In this document: positions 41,299 to 49,843 of the stretch, one piece after another
How positions within the stretch are numbered: position 1 is the stretch's first letter
How the letters are laid out: each line of letters opens with the position of its first letter
NCBI GenBank assembly: GCA_963839095.1
Contig: CAWIUF010000064.1
Span: forward strand, 186,001 to 250,000
Origin: Palsa-504 sp963839095
Lineage (GTDB): Bacteria; Actinomycetota; Actinomycetes; Streptosporangiales; Streptosporangiaceae
Direction: 5' to 3'
DNA length: 64,000 bases
Program-made: the position numbers and the translations under genes
Notes under the pieces: generated by a model
The model's database searches: none
What the model saw: the letters and a program-made list of their open reading frames with translations, nothing else
What the model was told of the DNA's origin: nothing

Positions 41299-41992
41299 TG
41301 CCCCTGGCAGAGAGGAACCCATTGAGCACCGCACACGCCGCCAGCAGCCAACATCATGCCGACGCACAGCTGATCTGGGACTACCACCGGATCGGGCACC
41401 AGCTACGGCCATGCTCAGCCGGCGATCGGGCTAGGCAGCCACGACCTGGGAGTCGCGACGCTCGCCGCCGACCTGTACCTGGCGGGGCTGTTCCCGGTGC
41501 TGGTGTTCTCCGGCGGCAACAGCCCCACCACGGCGGATGTGTTCCCGCGCGGCGAGGCCGTCCATTACGCCGAGCACGCCATCGCCCTCGGCGTCCCGGA
41601 AGAGTGCCATCATCATTGAGCAGCGCGCCGCCAACACCGGGCAGAACATCGACCTACTCCCGCGACGCGCTCGCCAAGGCCGGCATACCGGTCGACCTCG
41701 GTGGTGCTGATCTCCAAGCCCTACATGCAGCGCCGCGCCTACGCGACCATGCCGCAAGGCGTGGCCGGAGGCCGAGCCGGTGTGCGCGTCGGAGGACATC
41801 ACCTTCGACGAGTACCTGAAGTCCATCGGCGACGACAAGCTCGTCATCGACATGCTCGTCGGCGACCTCCAGCGCGTCATCGAGTACCCCGCGCATGGCT
41901 TCGCCGTCGCCCAGGCCGTCCCCGCCGACGTCACCGGCGCCTACCAGCGGCTGATCGCCGCCGGATTCGACAGCCGCCTCATGAAGGAGTGA
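41298..41992 (+). CDS. YdcF-like (DUF218) protein, frameshifted
   Basis: DUF218/YdcF Rossmann-like fold. Pieces: AQLIWDYHRIGHQLRP, LGSHDLGVATLAADLYLAGL, FPVLVFSGGNSPTTADVFPR and GEAVHYAEHAIALGVPEE, IIEQRAANTGQNIDLSRDAL, VVLISKPYMQRRAYATMPQ, ITFDEYLKSIGDDKLVIDML. Three or four one-base changes lie between 41410 and 41770. Some family members bind nucleotides or SAM; function unclear. It overlaps the XRE stop and is seven bases from WbqC. Confidence 0.8.
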
Positions 41993-41998
41993 CCAGCC

Positions 41999-42781
41999 AT
42001 GGCAGGAATGCTGTGCGCCATCCACCAGCCAAACTTCCTGCCCCGCCTGACCACCCTCGCCAAAATCTACGCCGCCGACATCTGGATCATCCTCAACGAC
42101 GTCCAGTTCGCCCGCCGCGACTACCAGCACCGCTGCTACCTCCCCCCAGTCGCCGACGCCGAACTCCCCGGACGATGGCTGACCATCCCCGTCCACCTGC
42201 CAAACGGCCGGTCAACCCTGATCAAGGACGCCAGGCTCGCCGAGCCCTCCCTCACCGCAAAGCGGACCTCAAGCGTCCTTCGTCACTACTACCGGCGTTC
42301 GCCGTACCGCAGCGACGTCCTGGACATGATCCCTGGGATCGAAGAAACGATCACGGACACCGACCGACTCGCCAACGTCAGCGAGCACACCACGATCACC
42401 CTGCTCCGCCTCCTGAACTGGCCGGGAGCAATCTGCCGCAGCAGCGACATTCCAGCTCGTGCAGGCCGCTCCGAGCGACTGGCCGATCTCACGCGCGCCG
42501 TCGGGGCATCCACGTACCTTTGCGGGACGGGAGGCAGCCGCTACCTCGACCAAGCCCTCTTCACCTCACTCGGACTCACCGTCACGATGTTCACCCCGCC
42601 GCAGCACCTTGCCGACCTTTCCCCTGACGAGGCTCGGCGGGTATCCGTCCTGACAGACCTTGCCGCTGCGGGACCAGAACGGCTCGCCGCCTCCATCCGC
42701 GAACACGCCCGCCTGTCCACTGACGACTGGAACAGCCAGCAAGCCCGGCATCTCGACCCTCGCATGGCCAAGTCGGCCTAG
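41999..42781 (+). CDS. WbqC-family protein
   Basis: An intact 260-residue protein of the WbqC family, found in polysaccharide and modified-sugar clusters and thought to be transferase-like. Signature N-terminus MLCAIHQPNFLPRLTTLAKI, WIILNDVQFARRDYQHRCYL, WLTIPVHLP and later TYLCGTGGSRYLDQALF. ATG at 41999 follows AAGGAG. Third gene of the XRE operon; its presence beside carbamoyl and glycosyl transfer genes supports a tailoring pathway. Confidence 0.87.
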   Translation: MAGMLCAIHQPNFLPRLTTLAKIYAADIWIILNDVQFARRDYQHRCYLPPVADAELPGRWLTIPVHLPNGRSTLIKDARLAEPSLTAKRTSSVLRHYYRRSPYRSDVLDMIPGIEETITDTDRLANVSEHTTITLLRLLNWPGAICRSSDIPARAGRSERLADLTRAVGASTYLCGTGGSRYLDQALFTSLGLTVTMFTPPQHLADLSPDEARRVSVLTDLAAAGPERLAASIREHARLSTDDWNSQQARHLDPRMAKSA

Positions 42782-42825
42782 CTCTCTTTGTAAGGCTGTG
42801 GTGTACGGTGCGTCTAGCACCGAGA

Positions 42826-43588
42826 TCAGCGCTCTGACGACTCAGCCAGGCCATGAGTCCCGGCCGCTTCGTCGAGTTGGGCTAGTTGGACGCGCAGCGC
42901 GCTGGCCTGTGCCTCAGCCTCCCGCAGCCGCCGCCGCAGCGCAGCCTTGGACTGCGGCTTCGGCCTCCCGGCTGCCCGCTCGGCGGCTGGCTTCTCGTTG
43001 CTCTCGACCTCGGGCACCGGCCCGATCCGCACCGCGTTGATCACTCCTCGGATCTCGCCGTCGCACTCCTGGCACTCATAGGTGGAATAGAGGTTCCACT
43101 CCTTATGATCCTGGTGCTGCGTACGGCGGGCGGTGTGTCCGCACGTGTGCGTCAAATCCCAGATCATGAGGCTGGCCGGGTTCGGTGTCGGCCAGCTGCG
43201 CATCAGCTGCCGAAGCCTTTCTACCTGCTCCACGCTCAGTGGCGGAGACGGGCAGCAGTAGCCGCAGTGCCGGGTCCGGTTGCCCGCGACGGTCTCACTG
43301 TGCGCCCGGCACTCTCCATGACGTGCTCGGTACCGTTCCTCCTCGCGGTCATGGTCGGCGTTGCTCCGGGGTCATCTTGAGCAGCGGGGGCCAGTCGCCA
43401 AGGCCGTCGAGCCATGGTTCTCCGCATCCCCGGCACGATACCCCGGCCTCGAACTCGGCGCGGGTGAGGCGTGTTCCCTCCGCTTCCCAACGCCGTCGTC
43501 GGTCCCGCATGCGGCGGGCGTCTCGCTCGGCCTGCCTGGCACGGGCGCGGGCGCGTTTCAGCGCCCGCGTGGGGTTCTGAGTGGTCAC
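42826..43588 (-). CDS. Multi-zinc-ribbon hypothetical protein, one frameshift
   Basis: ATG at 43588. A basic N-terminal helix (LKRARARARQAERDARRMRD), then cysteine pairs: SCRGCGEPW, and after a one-base change near 43352 RHGECRAHS, RHCGYCCPS, LTHTCGHTARR and YECQECDGE. The C-terminal third is a coiled-coil (KAALRRRLREAEAQASALRV). The Cys/His spacing suggests two or three zinc ribbons, perhaps nucleic-acid binding. No named family recognised. Confidence 0.6.
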
Positions 43589-43823
43589 TCGTCATCGCCT
43601 CCCGCCAGCTCACAGTGATCTTGTCGTACGGTGAGCCGATGCGACCGTCCTACTAGAGGTGGCTACGTCGACCCTTGGTAGTTGGCAGAAACTTGCCGGG
43701 CTCCTGGCCATCCGTTGATGCTTTTGCCCGCCCCATCAAGGCCGCGCGTAGCTTGCGATGGCACCGGACCAGTCGCGCACCACCTAGCCTCGATTGTCAC
43801 TTAACGTCGCCGGTCTGGGCTTC

Positions 43824-43829
43824 TATAGT
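43824..43829 (+). promoter_or_regulatory. -10 element TATAGT, probable leaderless start
   Basis: TATAGT ends six bases before the in-frame GTG at 43836. That spacing places transcription start at or beside the start codon, the leaderless arrangement common in actinomycetes. No strong -35 is visible. Confidence 0.5.
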
Positions 43830-43835
43830 GAGGAT

Positions 43836-45046
43836 GTGGAGGATGAGCAGCTTGGACTGGATACAGCGGCGGCGGAGCAGGCCGTCGTTTCTGTGTTCGA
43901 TCAGATTGTCGCCGTCCTGGCCCGGCAGGCGGATGCGGCGATCACTGATGCGGCCCTGTTCCGGCTGGCAGACACGTTGTTCGCAGCGTTTGCCCGCGCT
44001 GGTGAGGACGGGCTGACGGCTGAGCAGATCAAGGCAGCGTGCGCCGCGTTCCCTGACGAAGTGATCGACAACCGCTTTGGCGTCCTACGGAAGCTCGGGG
44101 CGATCCAGCCCGCGTTCGACAAGCCTTATCAGCGCGAGTACCGGGCGTCGTTCACCAGCTATGTGTCAATGCTGTTTGTCCAGCGGATGCTGGCCCGTGG
44201 CGGCCAGTCGGAGCTGCACCAGCTCCTGACGATGGAGAAGATCAGGCTAGAAGGCGGGCAAAATACACCGAGGAGGCCCGCGAGGTTGCCGTCGGGGTGA
44301 CGACGGCGCTGCGGCTCCTGGTCGCTGAGCTTGTGGCGCTTACCGTCGGCGGCACGTTAGATGAGTTGCGGGAGCGCGCCCCGCTGTTGTGGAACGCGAA
44401 GTCGCTGATCGACCAGGCGTCGGCGGTGCATGAGATCCTGCTGGAGTTCTGGCCAGAACTGGGCCGCTGGTGCGGGGAACTGCGTTCGGCGATCGCCGCC
44501 TACGAGGATGCGTCGACGAACGCGTCGGCACGCCTGATGGCCGCAGCGGGGACCTCGCGGGCGCTGGACCTGCTGCCGCCCGAGATGTGGAGGCGCTTCG
44601 CGCGGCGGGCGAGCGTGGACGAACTCGCGGCGGTCCTGGCCGACCAGGTCTTCGACGCGCCTGCCTCATGGCACGACGCCGCCGGCCTGGCAGAGGCCGT
44701 TGCCGGGTCGTCGCAGCCTACTAGCGGCCGTTCGACGCCGCCGCGTTCCCGGGTCCCCGACGGCGACGAGCAGCCTTCGGATGGGTGGTCCGACGCGGAA
44801 GCCGAGCGACTGGCAAGCGTCGCCGAGGAGATACTCGGCGACCGTGACTCTGTTGCCGTCGAACAGCTGCTGTCAGGCACGGACTGGGTGACAGCGCGCC
44901 GCGTCCTGGCCGACCTGGTGGCGGCGAGTAACAACGACCGGCTCGGCTATCGGCTGGCGTGGTCCAGCGCGGTCGAGGTGCGGCCGGGCAGCGTGCCGTC
45001 GTGGCTTACCCATGGCGTGTTTGAGCGAGCACGGAGATCTGCGTGA
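43836..45046 (+). CDS. Coupled cassette protein 1 (kleisin-like?), one frameshift
   Basis: About 403 residues. N-terminal winged-helix-like segment (DGLTAEQIKAACAAFPDEVI, FGVLRKLGAIQPAFD), a long helical middle (ALRLLVAELVALTVGGTLDE, LWNAKSLIDQASAVHEILLE, FWPELGRWCGELRSAIAAYE), and an acidic linker before a C-terminal helical domain (AERLASVAEEILGDRDSVAV). One A missing from an A-run near 44263 splits it; restoring it reads KYTEEAREVAVGVTTAL. The architecture recalls kleisin-type SMC partners, but I cannot assign a family. It overlaps the next gene as GTGA. Confidence 0.5.
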
Positions 45047-45585
45047 ACAGTGCTGATGCCGCGCTGTGGTGGGCGCGGGCACGGGCCGAGGGGCCATTGC
45101 GCGTACCGTCGGCGACCCGCACCCCGGCTGGCATGCTGCGGCTGGTGGAGCCGGACGGCGAGCGCTGCTGGCTGCTGCCACGCCCGCCTGACGACGTGAC
45201 CCCGGCCGTGCTGCGCGAACTGCGGATGCAGGCTATCCCAGTGGAGCACCCGAACGAGACCAGCAGAGTCCTGGCCGCGGCGCTGCGTTGCTGCTGGACC
45301 GACGCGCAAGCGAGCCTCTGGCCGGGGCAGTCGACGACGGTGCGCGAGGTGCTGGATGTGGTGGACCAACTCGTCCCCGGCCGTGGGGCCGAGGCGCTGA
45401 ACCGCCTCGGGACAGGGGCGCTCCGCCGCCTGCACGCCAGCCGGTGGCTGGAGGTCGATGACGGGGTGCAGCGGGTCCGCCTCGGCCCCCGGGTGGCAAC
45501 CTGGCCGGACCAGGACCTCTCGGCGCTGCGGGAGCTGTGCCGGGAACTGCCGCCCCCGCGGCCTGACCAGGAGCCGGACCGGTGA
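45043..45585 (+). CDS. Coupled cassette protein 2 (winged-helix, KITE-like?)
   Basis: An intact 180-residue protein. The second half is a winged-helix: STTVREVLDVVDQLVPGRGA, LNRLGTGALRRLHASRWLEV, DDGVQRVRLGPRVATW. The size and fold resemble MksE/JetB-type accessory subunits, which is inference from shape and context only. GTG start overlaps the previous stop and the end overlaps the next start (GTGA both times). Confidence 0.5.
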   Translation: MNSADAALWWARARAEGPLRVPSATRTPAGMLRLVEPDGERCWLLPRPPDDVTPAVLRELRMQAIPVEHPNETSRVLAAALRCCWTDAQASLWPGQSTTVREVLDVVDQLVPGRGAEALNRLGTGALRRLHASRWLEVDDGVQRVRLGPRVATWPDQDLSALRELCRELPPPRPDQEPDR

Positions 45586-46225
45586 ACGGCCTGTTCGACG
45601 ACTTGCTGGAGCCACTCGGCGATAAGCAGCGCGACGCGCTGGTCGCGGCCTGGGCGGCGCTTGAGTACGGTAATGAACCGGCCAGCGAGGCCGCATTGCT
45701 CGCGCTCCGGGACGCGGCATTGCGTCGCATTCTTGACCAGATACTGCGCCGGACCGGACGCATTCTCGTTAACGCGGGCGCCTACCGGTGGACGTCGGGG
45801 TATCGGGATGACATTGCCGCCGAACTCGCGGCGAATGGGTGGGGGGTCCTACCGCCAGTGGAGCGGGCCGCACTGACGCTGGTGCTGATTCACTCGGTCG
45901 CCATTCCCCGGGCAGAGGGGCTCCTTGCCGTGGACGACTGGCAGTCTCCTTATCCGACCACTCCGACCCGCATGCGGAAGCTGTCGCAGGTTCACGGGCA
46001 GCGGCGCTTGTCCGAAGCCCTCCAGTGGCTGCGCGCTGCTGGGCTGGTCCGCCCGGTACGCGGCGCCAATCCCGAGATGGCCCGCGCCTCCTACGTTCCC
46101 GGCCCGGCGCTGCTCCGGCTCACCCCGGCCGCGCGTCAGCGCCTGCAGGAGAACCTGATCCTTGCCGTCGGCCCGGATACCGCGCTCGCCACGGCGATCA
46201 CGGTCCGCCGGAGCCTGGGTCACCC
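45582..46225 (+). CDS. Coupled cassette protein 3 (KITE-like?), probably 3'-truncated
   Basis: Begins MNGLFDDLLEPLGDKQRDAL; two winged-helix-like regions (TGRILVNAGAYRWTSGYRDD, RRLSEALQWLRAAGLVRPVR). Protein-like sequence ends about 46220 (LATAITVRRSLGHPQ); beyond that the open frame is only the antisense of the relaxase gene and is rejected. No SMC-type ATPase gene follows, though such a gene would be expected next if this is a condensin-like system. Confidence 0.5.
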
Positions 46226-46229
46226 CCAG

Positions 46230-47534
46230 AAGTATGGATCGAGCCGTGTGGATCTCGGCAGCGGCCTGCTGAGCGACCGCGGCGGCGTGCGCGTAGATTT
46301 GTCCGGCGTCGGCCCCGGCGAACATGTCAGCGCCGGGCGGGGCGCCAGTCCTTCCGGTGCGCCAGCGGGCACGCAGTTCGCCGAGCCGCAATGCAGGTGC
46401 GAGCGTGCCGCCGCCGAACCAGACCGGCTGTCCTGCCCGGTCGGTCAGGCCGGGCAAGGTGACGGCGTAGCCGACCAGGCGATCGGCCAGAGCTGGGTCG
46501 AACCGCAGCCTTACGACCAGTCCGGCTCGGTCAAGCTCGGCGAAGAACTGGTCCTCAGACCGGGATGCCCGCGCGGCACGCAGCGTCTCGCGGGTCAGCA
46601 CCACGCTGGCGGTTGGACCGCTCATCGCGCGGCCTGTCAGGCGGCTTGTTCCGCTGGGCCAGCGCGTGCGGAGTCGGGGCAAGGTGAGATCCGGGGCCAA
46701 CTTGCCGCCGCCGAACCAGACGGGGCCGTTGTCCGCGCCGGTGGTGTCGGACCGGAGGCCGACCGCGTAGCCGGTGACTTCGGCGGGCTGGATCGGACTG
46801 TGCCGGAGCCGGACCGCGACACCACGGGCTGCGAGCCCATCGAAAAACTCGGTCTCGGTGCGGGCGGCTGCGGCTGCTTGCTCGACCAGGCGGCGCAGCG
46901 TGGTCCGGGTTGGAACGGGGCGGCCGGATCGGCCCGCCTTCTTGTGCTCGCGGGCCGCCTTCTCGGCCTCCGCTCGGCTGGGTCGGCGTTCTGCGGTGCC
47001 TCGCGGCCCGCCTCGGGCTACAGCGGTGAGGCCGTAGGTCTTCTCGGCCCACGCCATCGCTTCGGCGATCCGGTACCAGTCGCCGTGCAAGCGGACGGGG
47101 CGACCGTCCATGCGTGCCAGGACCGCGACGATGTGGACGTGGTTATCGCCATGGTGTACCGCGACCCAGCGGACCCCTTTGTCTTCCTCGTCATACTCGG
47201 ACAGGCCGGTGCGGTGCATGAGCTCGGCGGTGATCGCCTGCCACGCGTCGGCACCCATATCGGGGTCGCCAGGCGCCGCCCGCACCCGCAGTGCCACGCC
47301 GCGTCGTCCGGAACCTTGCCACGAGCCTGGGCGATGGGCACTTCCAGAATCTGAGCGAGCCGGTGCACGTCAGCGGCCTGAGGTACCCGTGCCGGGAGGC
47401 TCAAGGTGAGCGGGGTCTCCGCACCAGGCGGCGACCAGGTGAGGGTCCGTGTGCGCGTCTTGCCGACCGGGACCAAAGAGATAGCGCAGCAGCCTGTGCG
47501 GCCTCCTGGGACGGCTAACGACCCTGCCGATCAC
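46230..47534 (-). pseudogene. MOB-type relaxase, frameshifted and C-terminally truncated
   Basis: Conjugative relaxase of the actinomycete type. GTG at 47534 overlaps the mobC stop; MIGRVVSRPRR, LLRYLFGPGRQDAHTDPHLV, PDDAAWHCALRVRAAPGDPD, then the catalytic three-His region VRWVAVHHGDNHVHIVAVLA and the later WYRIAEAMAWAEKTYGLTAV. Frames change near 47365 and 47295. Repeated YAVGLRSD/YAVTLPGL modules follow. Useful similarity stops at about 46235 (AAEIHTARSILLG), where cassette protein 3 begins on the other strand, so the helical tail is missing. Confidence 0.82.
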
Positions 47535-47947
47535 CCGCGCCGCCGGGCTTTCAGCGTGGCCCCAGCGACTGCCATCGCCGCGTCGTCGAGCTTCTGCACC
47601 CTGTCCCAGACCTTGACGGCGATGTACTCGATCGACGCGTTCACCTGTCCGGTCACGTGCATGGTCCTGACGACCTGATTGAGCAGCGCGCCAGCCCGCC
47701 GAACCTTCTCGGTGGCATCAACCAGGTCGTCGAGTTCCTCCCGGCTGGCCACTGTGGCGTGCCTGGCTTGCAGGTCTGACAGCGTCAACCCGACGCCGCC
47801 GAGCCACGCGGCGGTGACCAGACCCTCTCGCGCAGCCGCTGCCTCGACCTGCGCGACCTCGCATGGCGTGTACCTGACCGCGACCCGGCAGGTCCGCTTG
47901 CCGTCACCGGGCGCGCATCGGCTTCTCGTTGCGCTTTTCTTCGTCAT
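47531..47947 (-). CDS. MobC-like relaxosome accessory protein
   Basis: An intact 138-residue protein. Ribbon-helix-helix-like start RTCRVAVRYTPCEVAQVEAA, AAREGLVTAAWLGGVGLTL, and the MobC signature around ATEKVRRAGALLNQVVRTMH and TGQVNASIEYI. It would bind oriT and help the relaxase. The stop overlaps the relaxase GTG, so the two are translated together. Confidence 0.82.
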   Translation of the reverse strand: MTKKSATRSRCAPGDGKRTCRVAVRYTPCEVAQVEAAAAREGLVTAAWLGGVGLTLSDLQARHATVASREELDDLVDATEKVRRAGALLNQVVRTMHVTGQVNASIEYIAVKVWDRVQKLDDAAMAVAGATLKARRRG

Positions 47948-47982
47948 GCCCAGGATGACGACATCGACAGTCAGAGTGGTTC

Positions 47983-48049
47983 AAACGGCCCGCGCCCGGG
48001 CCGTTTGCGAGCGGCGCACCCCTGAAGGTGCCTCGATGCCCTATCTTGC
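47983..48049. other. Candidate oriT region
   Basis: Upstream of mobC lies a 9-bp hairpin (AAACGGCCC at 47983 with GGGCCGTTT ending 48006), a smaller hairpin (GCACC/GGTGC about 48016-48031), and TATCTTGC at 48042, one base from the P-type nick consensus YATCCTGY. Hairpins flanking a nick motif next to mobC are typical of oriT. Not proven. Confidence 0.35.
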
Positions 48050-48135
48050 CCCCCAGCAGGCAGCGATATCGGACATGTGCAACGCAGCGGGATGACTGTA
48101 CCCCTAGCGCCGAAGGGATGAACATCAAAACGAAG

Positions 48136-48174
48136 CGGCTCACGTCCCCTTTCCCGGGAAGGGGACGTGAGCCG
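48136..48174 (-). terminator. Strong intrinsic terminator after DUF2637 gene
   Basis: A long inverted repeat, CGGCTCACGTCCCCTTTCCC with its near-complement (one-base bulge), followed on the minus strand by TTCGTTTTG. It is placed 20 bases beyond the DUF2637 stop, a classic rho-independent position. Confidence 0.75.
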
Positions 48175-48194
48175 CCCTTGCGTGTCGCCGCCGT

Positions 48195-48867
48195 CTACCG
48201 CACTGAGCCCGCCATGTTGCCGCCGATGGGGTGGTCGTTCGCCTCGGCGAGCAGCGGGCTGACCAACTCGGCCACCCTCGGCCGGGAGAGGCCGAACGCG
48301 GTCGCAAGGTGGCGCTGCGACAGCGGCGCTTCTGCGCAGTCGCGGGCGTGGAGGAACGCCTGCACGACCGCCTCTTCGGCCGTCGCCGCCACGCCATGCG
48401 GACACTGGCTCACAAGCCTGTACTCGCCGACCTGGCCACCGTGACCGGAGGCATCCTCCAGGCCAGTCCGGCCACCGTGGCTGGCCTGGGCTTTCAGCCA
48501 TCGTTCGAGGAGAAACGTGGCCAGTGCGAACGACGCGGCGGGCACCCCGGCCCACCCGGCAGCGAGCGGCCCCCAGCGCAGCCCGGATTCGACGTTGGCG
48601 AACAGCGACGCTGCCACCCCGGGGACGACGCCAAGCCACCCGAGCCACGTCTGGCCAGGGGCGGCCTGGAGCAGGACCACCGAGCCGACGACGATCAGCC
48701 CGTCCACGCCGAACGGCATCAGCCGGGCGACCAGTTCCCGGCTGATGGAGCGATACCGTGAGGTCATAGACGTGGGTGTAGCTGATGACCCCGGTGACCG
48801 AGGCGACCACGACGAGCGCTAGCCCGGCCGTCAGCCGGGACCACCACGCTCGGAGCCAGGCGGTCAC
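48195..48867 (-). CDS. DUF2637 (SpdB/TraA-type) membrane protein, one frameshift
   Basis: Actinomycete plasmid/ICE spread protein. GTG at 48867: LTAGLALVVVASVTGVISYT (helix 1), then after a one-base change near 48765 LMPFGVDGLIVVGSVVLLQA, GWLGVVPGVAASLFANVES and WAGVPAASFALATFLLER (helices 2-4). The C-terminal cytoplasmic HTH reads LSQRHLATAFGLSRPRVAEL. DUF2637 proteins with this helix-plus-HTH layout are typical of conjugative elements. Start overlaps the preceding stop (GTGA). Confidence 0.82.
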
Positions 48868-49131
48868 CGTTGATGCTCCGGCCCCGCTGCGGCGCGCACG
48901 ATGACGCCTGCGACCGCGGCGGCGGCCTGCGGCTCGAATCCGGCGAGCCAGACGAGAATGCGCCGATGGTCAGGCGCCGAGTGTCACCCCGGCCCTCTCG
49001 CAGGCCGACAGCAGCAGGTCCGCCGCGCCATCGCGCAGGGACATGATCCCGACGTCGTACGCCCGGTACACCGCCTGCACGGCTGGCGTCAGCGAGGGCC
49101 TGGCTCTCGCTCTCGAACGGTCCGTGATCAT
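48864..49131 (-). CDS. Small mobile-element hypothetical protein, one frameshift
   Basis: About 88 residues. ATG at 49131: AVQAVYRAYDVGIMSLRDGA, ADLLLSACERAGVTLGA; one missing base near 48973 then gives HRRILVWLAGFEPQAAAAVA and GVIVRAAAGPEHQR. This short helical protein accompanies DUF2637 genes on actinomycete elements. Function unknown. Confidence 0.6.
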
Positions 49132-49451
49132 TCGTTAGGTGGGGCACTGGGTCTCCAATCGTTGGATCGGCTGGCCAGGCCCGCCCCGGTGCGCGACCGG
49201 CGGCGGGCCGGTCGCGGTTAAGGGGTCTTTCCGGACATGCAAAAGGCCCGCAGGACAGCAGCCCTGCGGGTGGCATTAGCGGCAGAAATCAGGCGCGGGA
49301 CACGATGCCCGGCCGCCTCACGGGGGCGACGAAAGCGAGGGTTGACCGACGTGCAGAGGACCGCGGAACCGACGTCCCATCGCGCTCCGGCGGAACTGTG
49401 ACGGAACTGGCGGCCAGGGCCGCCACTCCGATGCAGGTCAGGAGGAAGCAA
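49132..49451. other. Island right-end spacer with small hairpin
   Basis: No gene seen. A CCCGCAGG/CCTGCGGG hairpin at 49247-49270 after AAAAGG may be a terminator. This is the likely right end of the mobile island, next to rnpB. Upstream promoters of the minus-strand mobilisation genes should lie here. Confidence 0.5.
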
Positions 49452-49842
49452 GGGGGTGAGCGGCCTGTAGGCCGGGTTCTGTGCACCCGCTTGCGCGGGC
49501 CGACGGTCATCCATCTGGGACTGCCGTTGCCGACAGCCTCGTGCGGTCTACCCGCGAGCATCGGGCGGGCCGCCCTCGAACGCTCGCGCAGGGAACCGTG
49601 GTTCCCCTTCTTGACCTTGCTCCGGGTGGGGTTTACCGAGCCACCGCAGTCACCTGCGGCGCTGGTGGTCTCTTACACCACCGTTTCACCCTTACCCCCG
49701 CTCGCGCGGGGGCGGTCTGTTTTCTGTGGCACTGTCCCGCGGGTCACCCCGGGTCGGCGTTACCGACCACCCTGCCCTGTGGAGCCCGGACCTTCCTCGA
49801 CGGGCTTGCGCCCGGCGCGACCGCCCGGCCGACTCACCCGTG
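49452..49842 (-). ncRNA. rnpB: RNase P RNA (actinobacterial type A)
   Basis: Catalytic RNA of ribonuclease P, which trims tRNA 5' ends. On the minus strand the 5' conserved regions read GAGGAAGGTCCGGGCTCCAC, then AGGGCAGGGTGGT; the P4/CRIV-V helix is present with GTAAACCCCACCCGGAGCAA, GGTTCCCTGCGC and CAGATGGATGACCGTC; the 3' end is CAGAACCCGGCCTACAGGCC. Length of about 390 nt is normal. Exact ends are estimated. It lies directly after the AlkZ-like gene. Confidence 0.95.
49455..49476. repeat. Candidate right attachment site within rnpB 3' end
   Basis: 22 bases GGTGAGCGG...GGCCGGG equal to 24336-24358 minus one C. If the island inserted here, rnpB keeps an intact 3' end through the duplicated core. 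See the left copy. Confidence 0.45.
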
Positions 49843-49843
49843 C

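Noticed and set aside
45582..47354. A 590-residue plus-strand open frame
   Set aside because: After about 46220 it is the mirror of the relaxase gene, with low-complexity GC-driven sequence.
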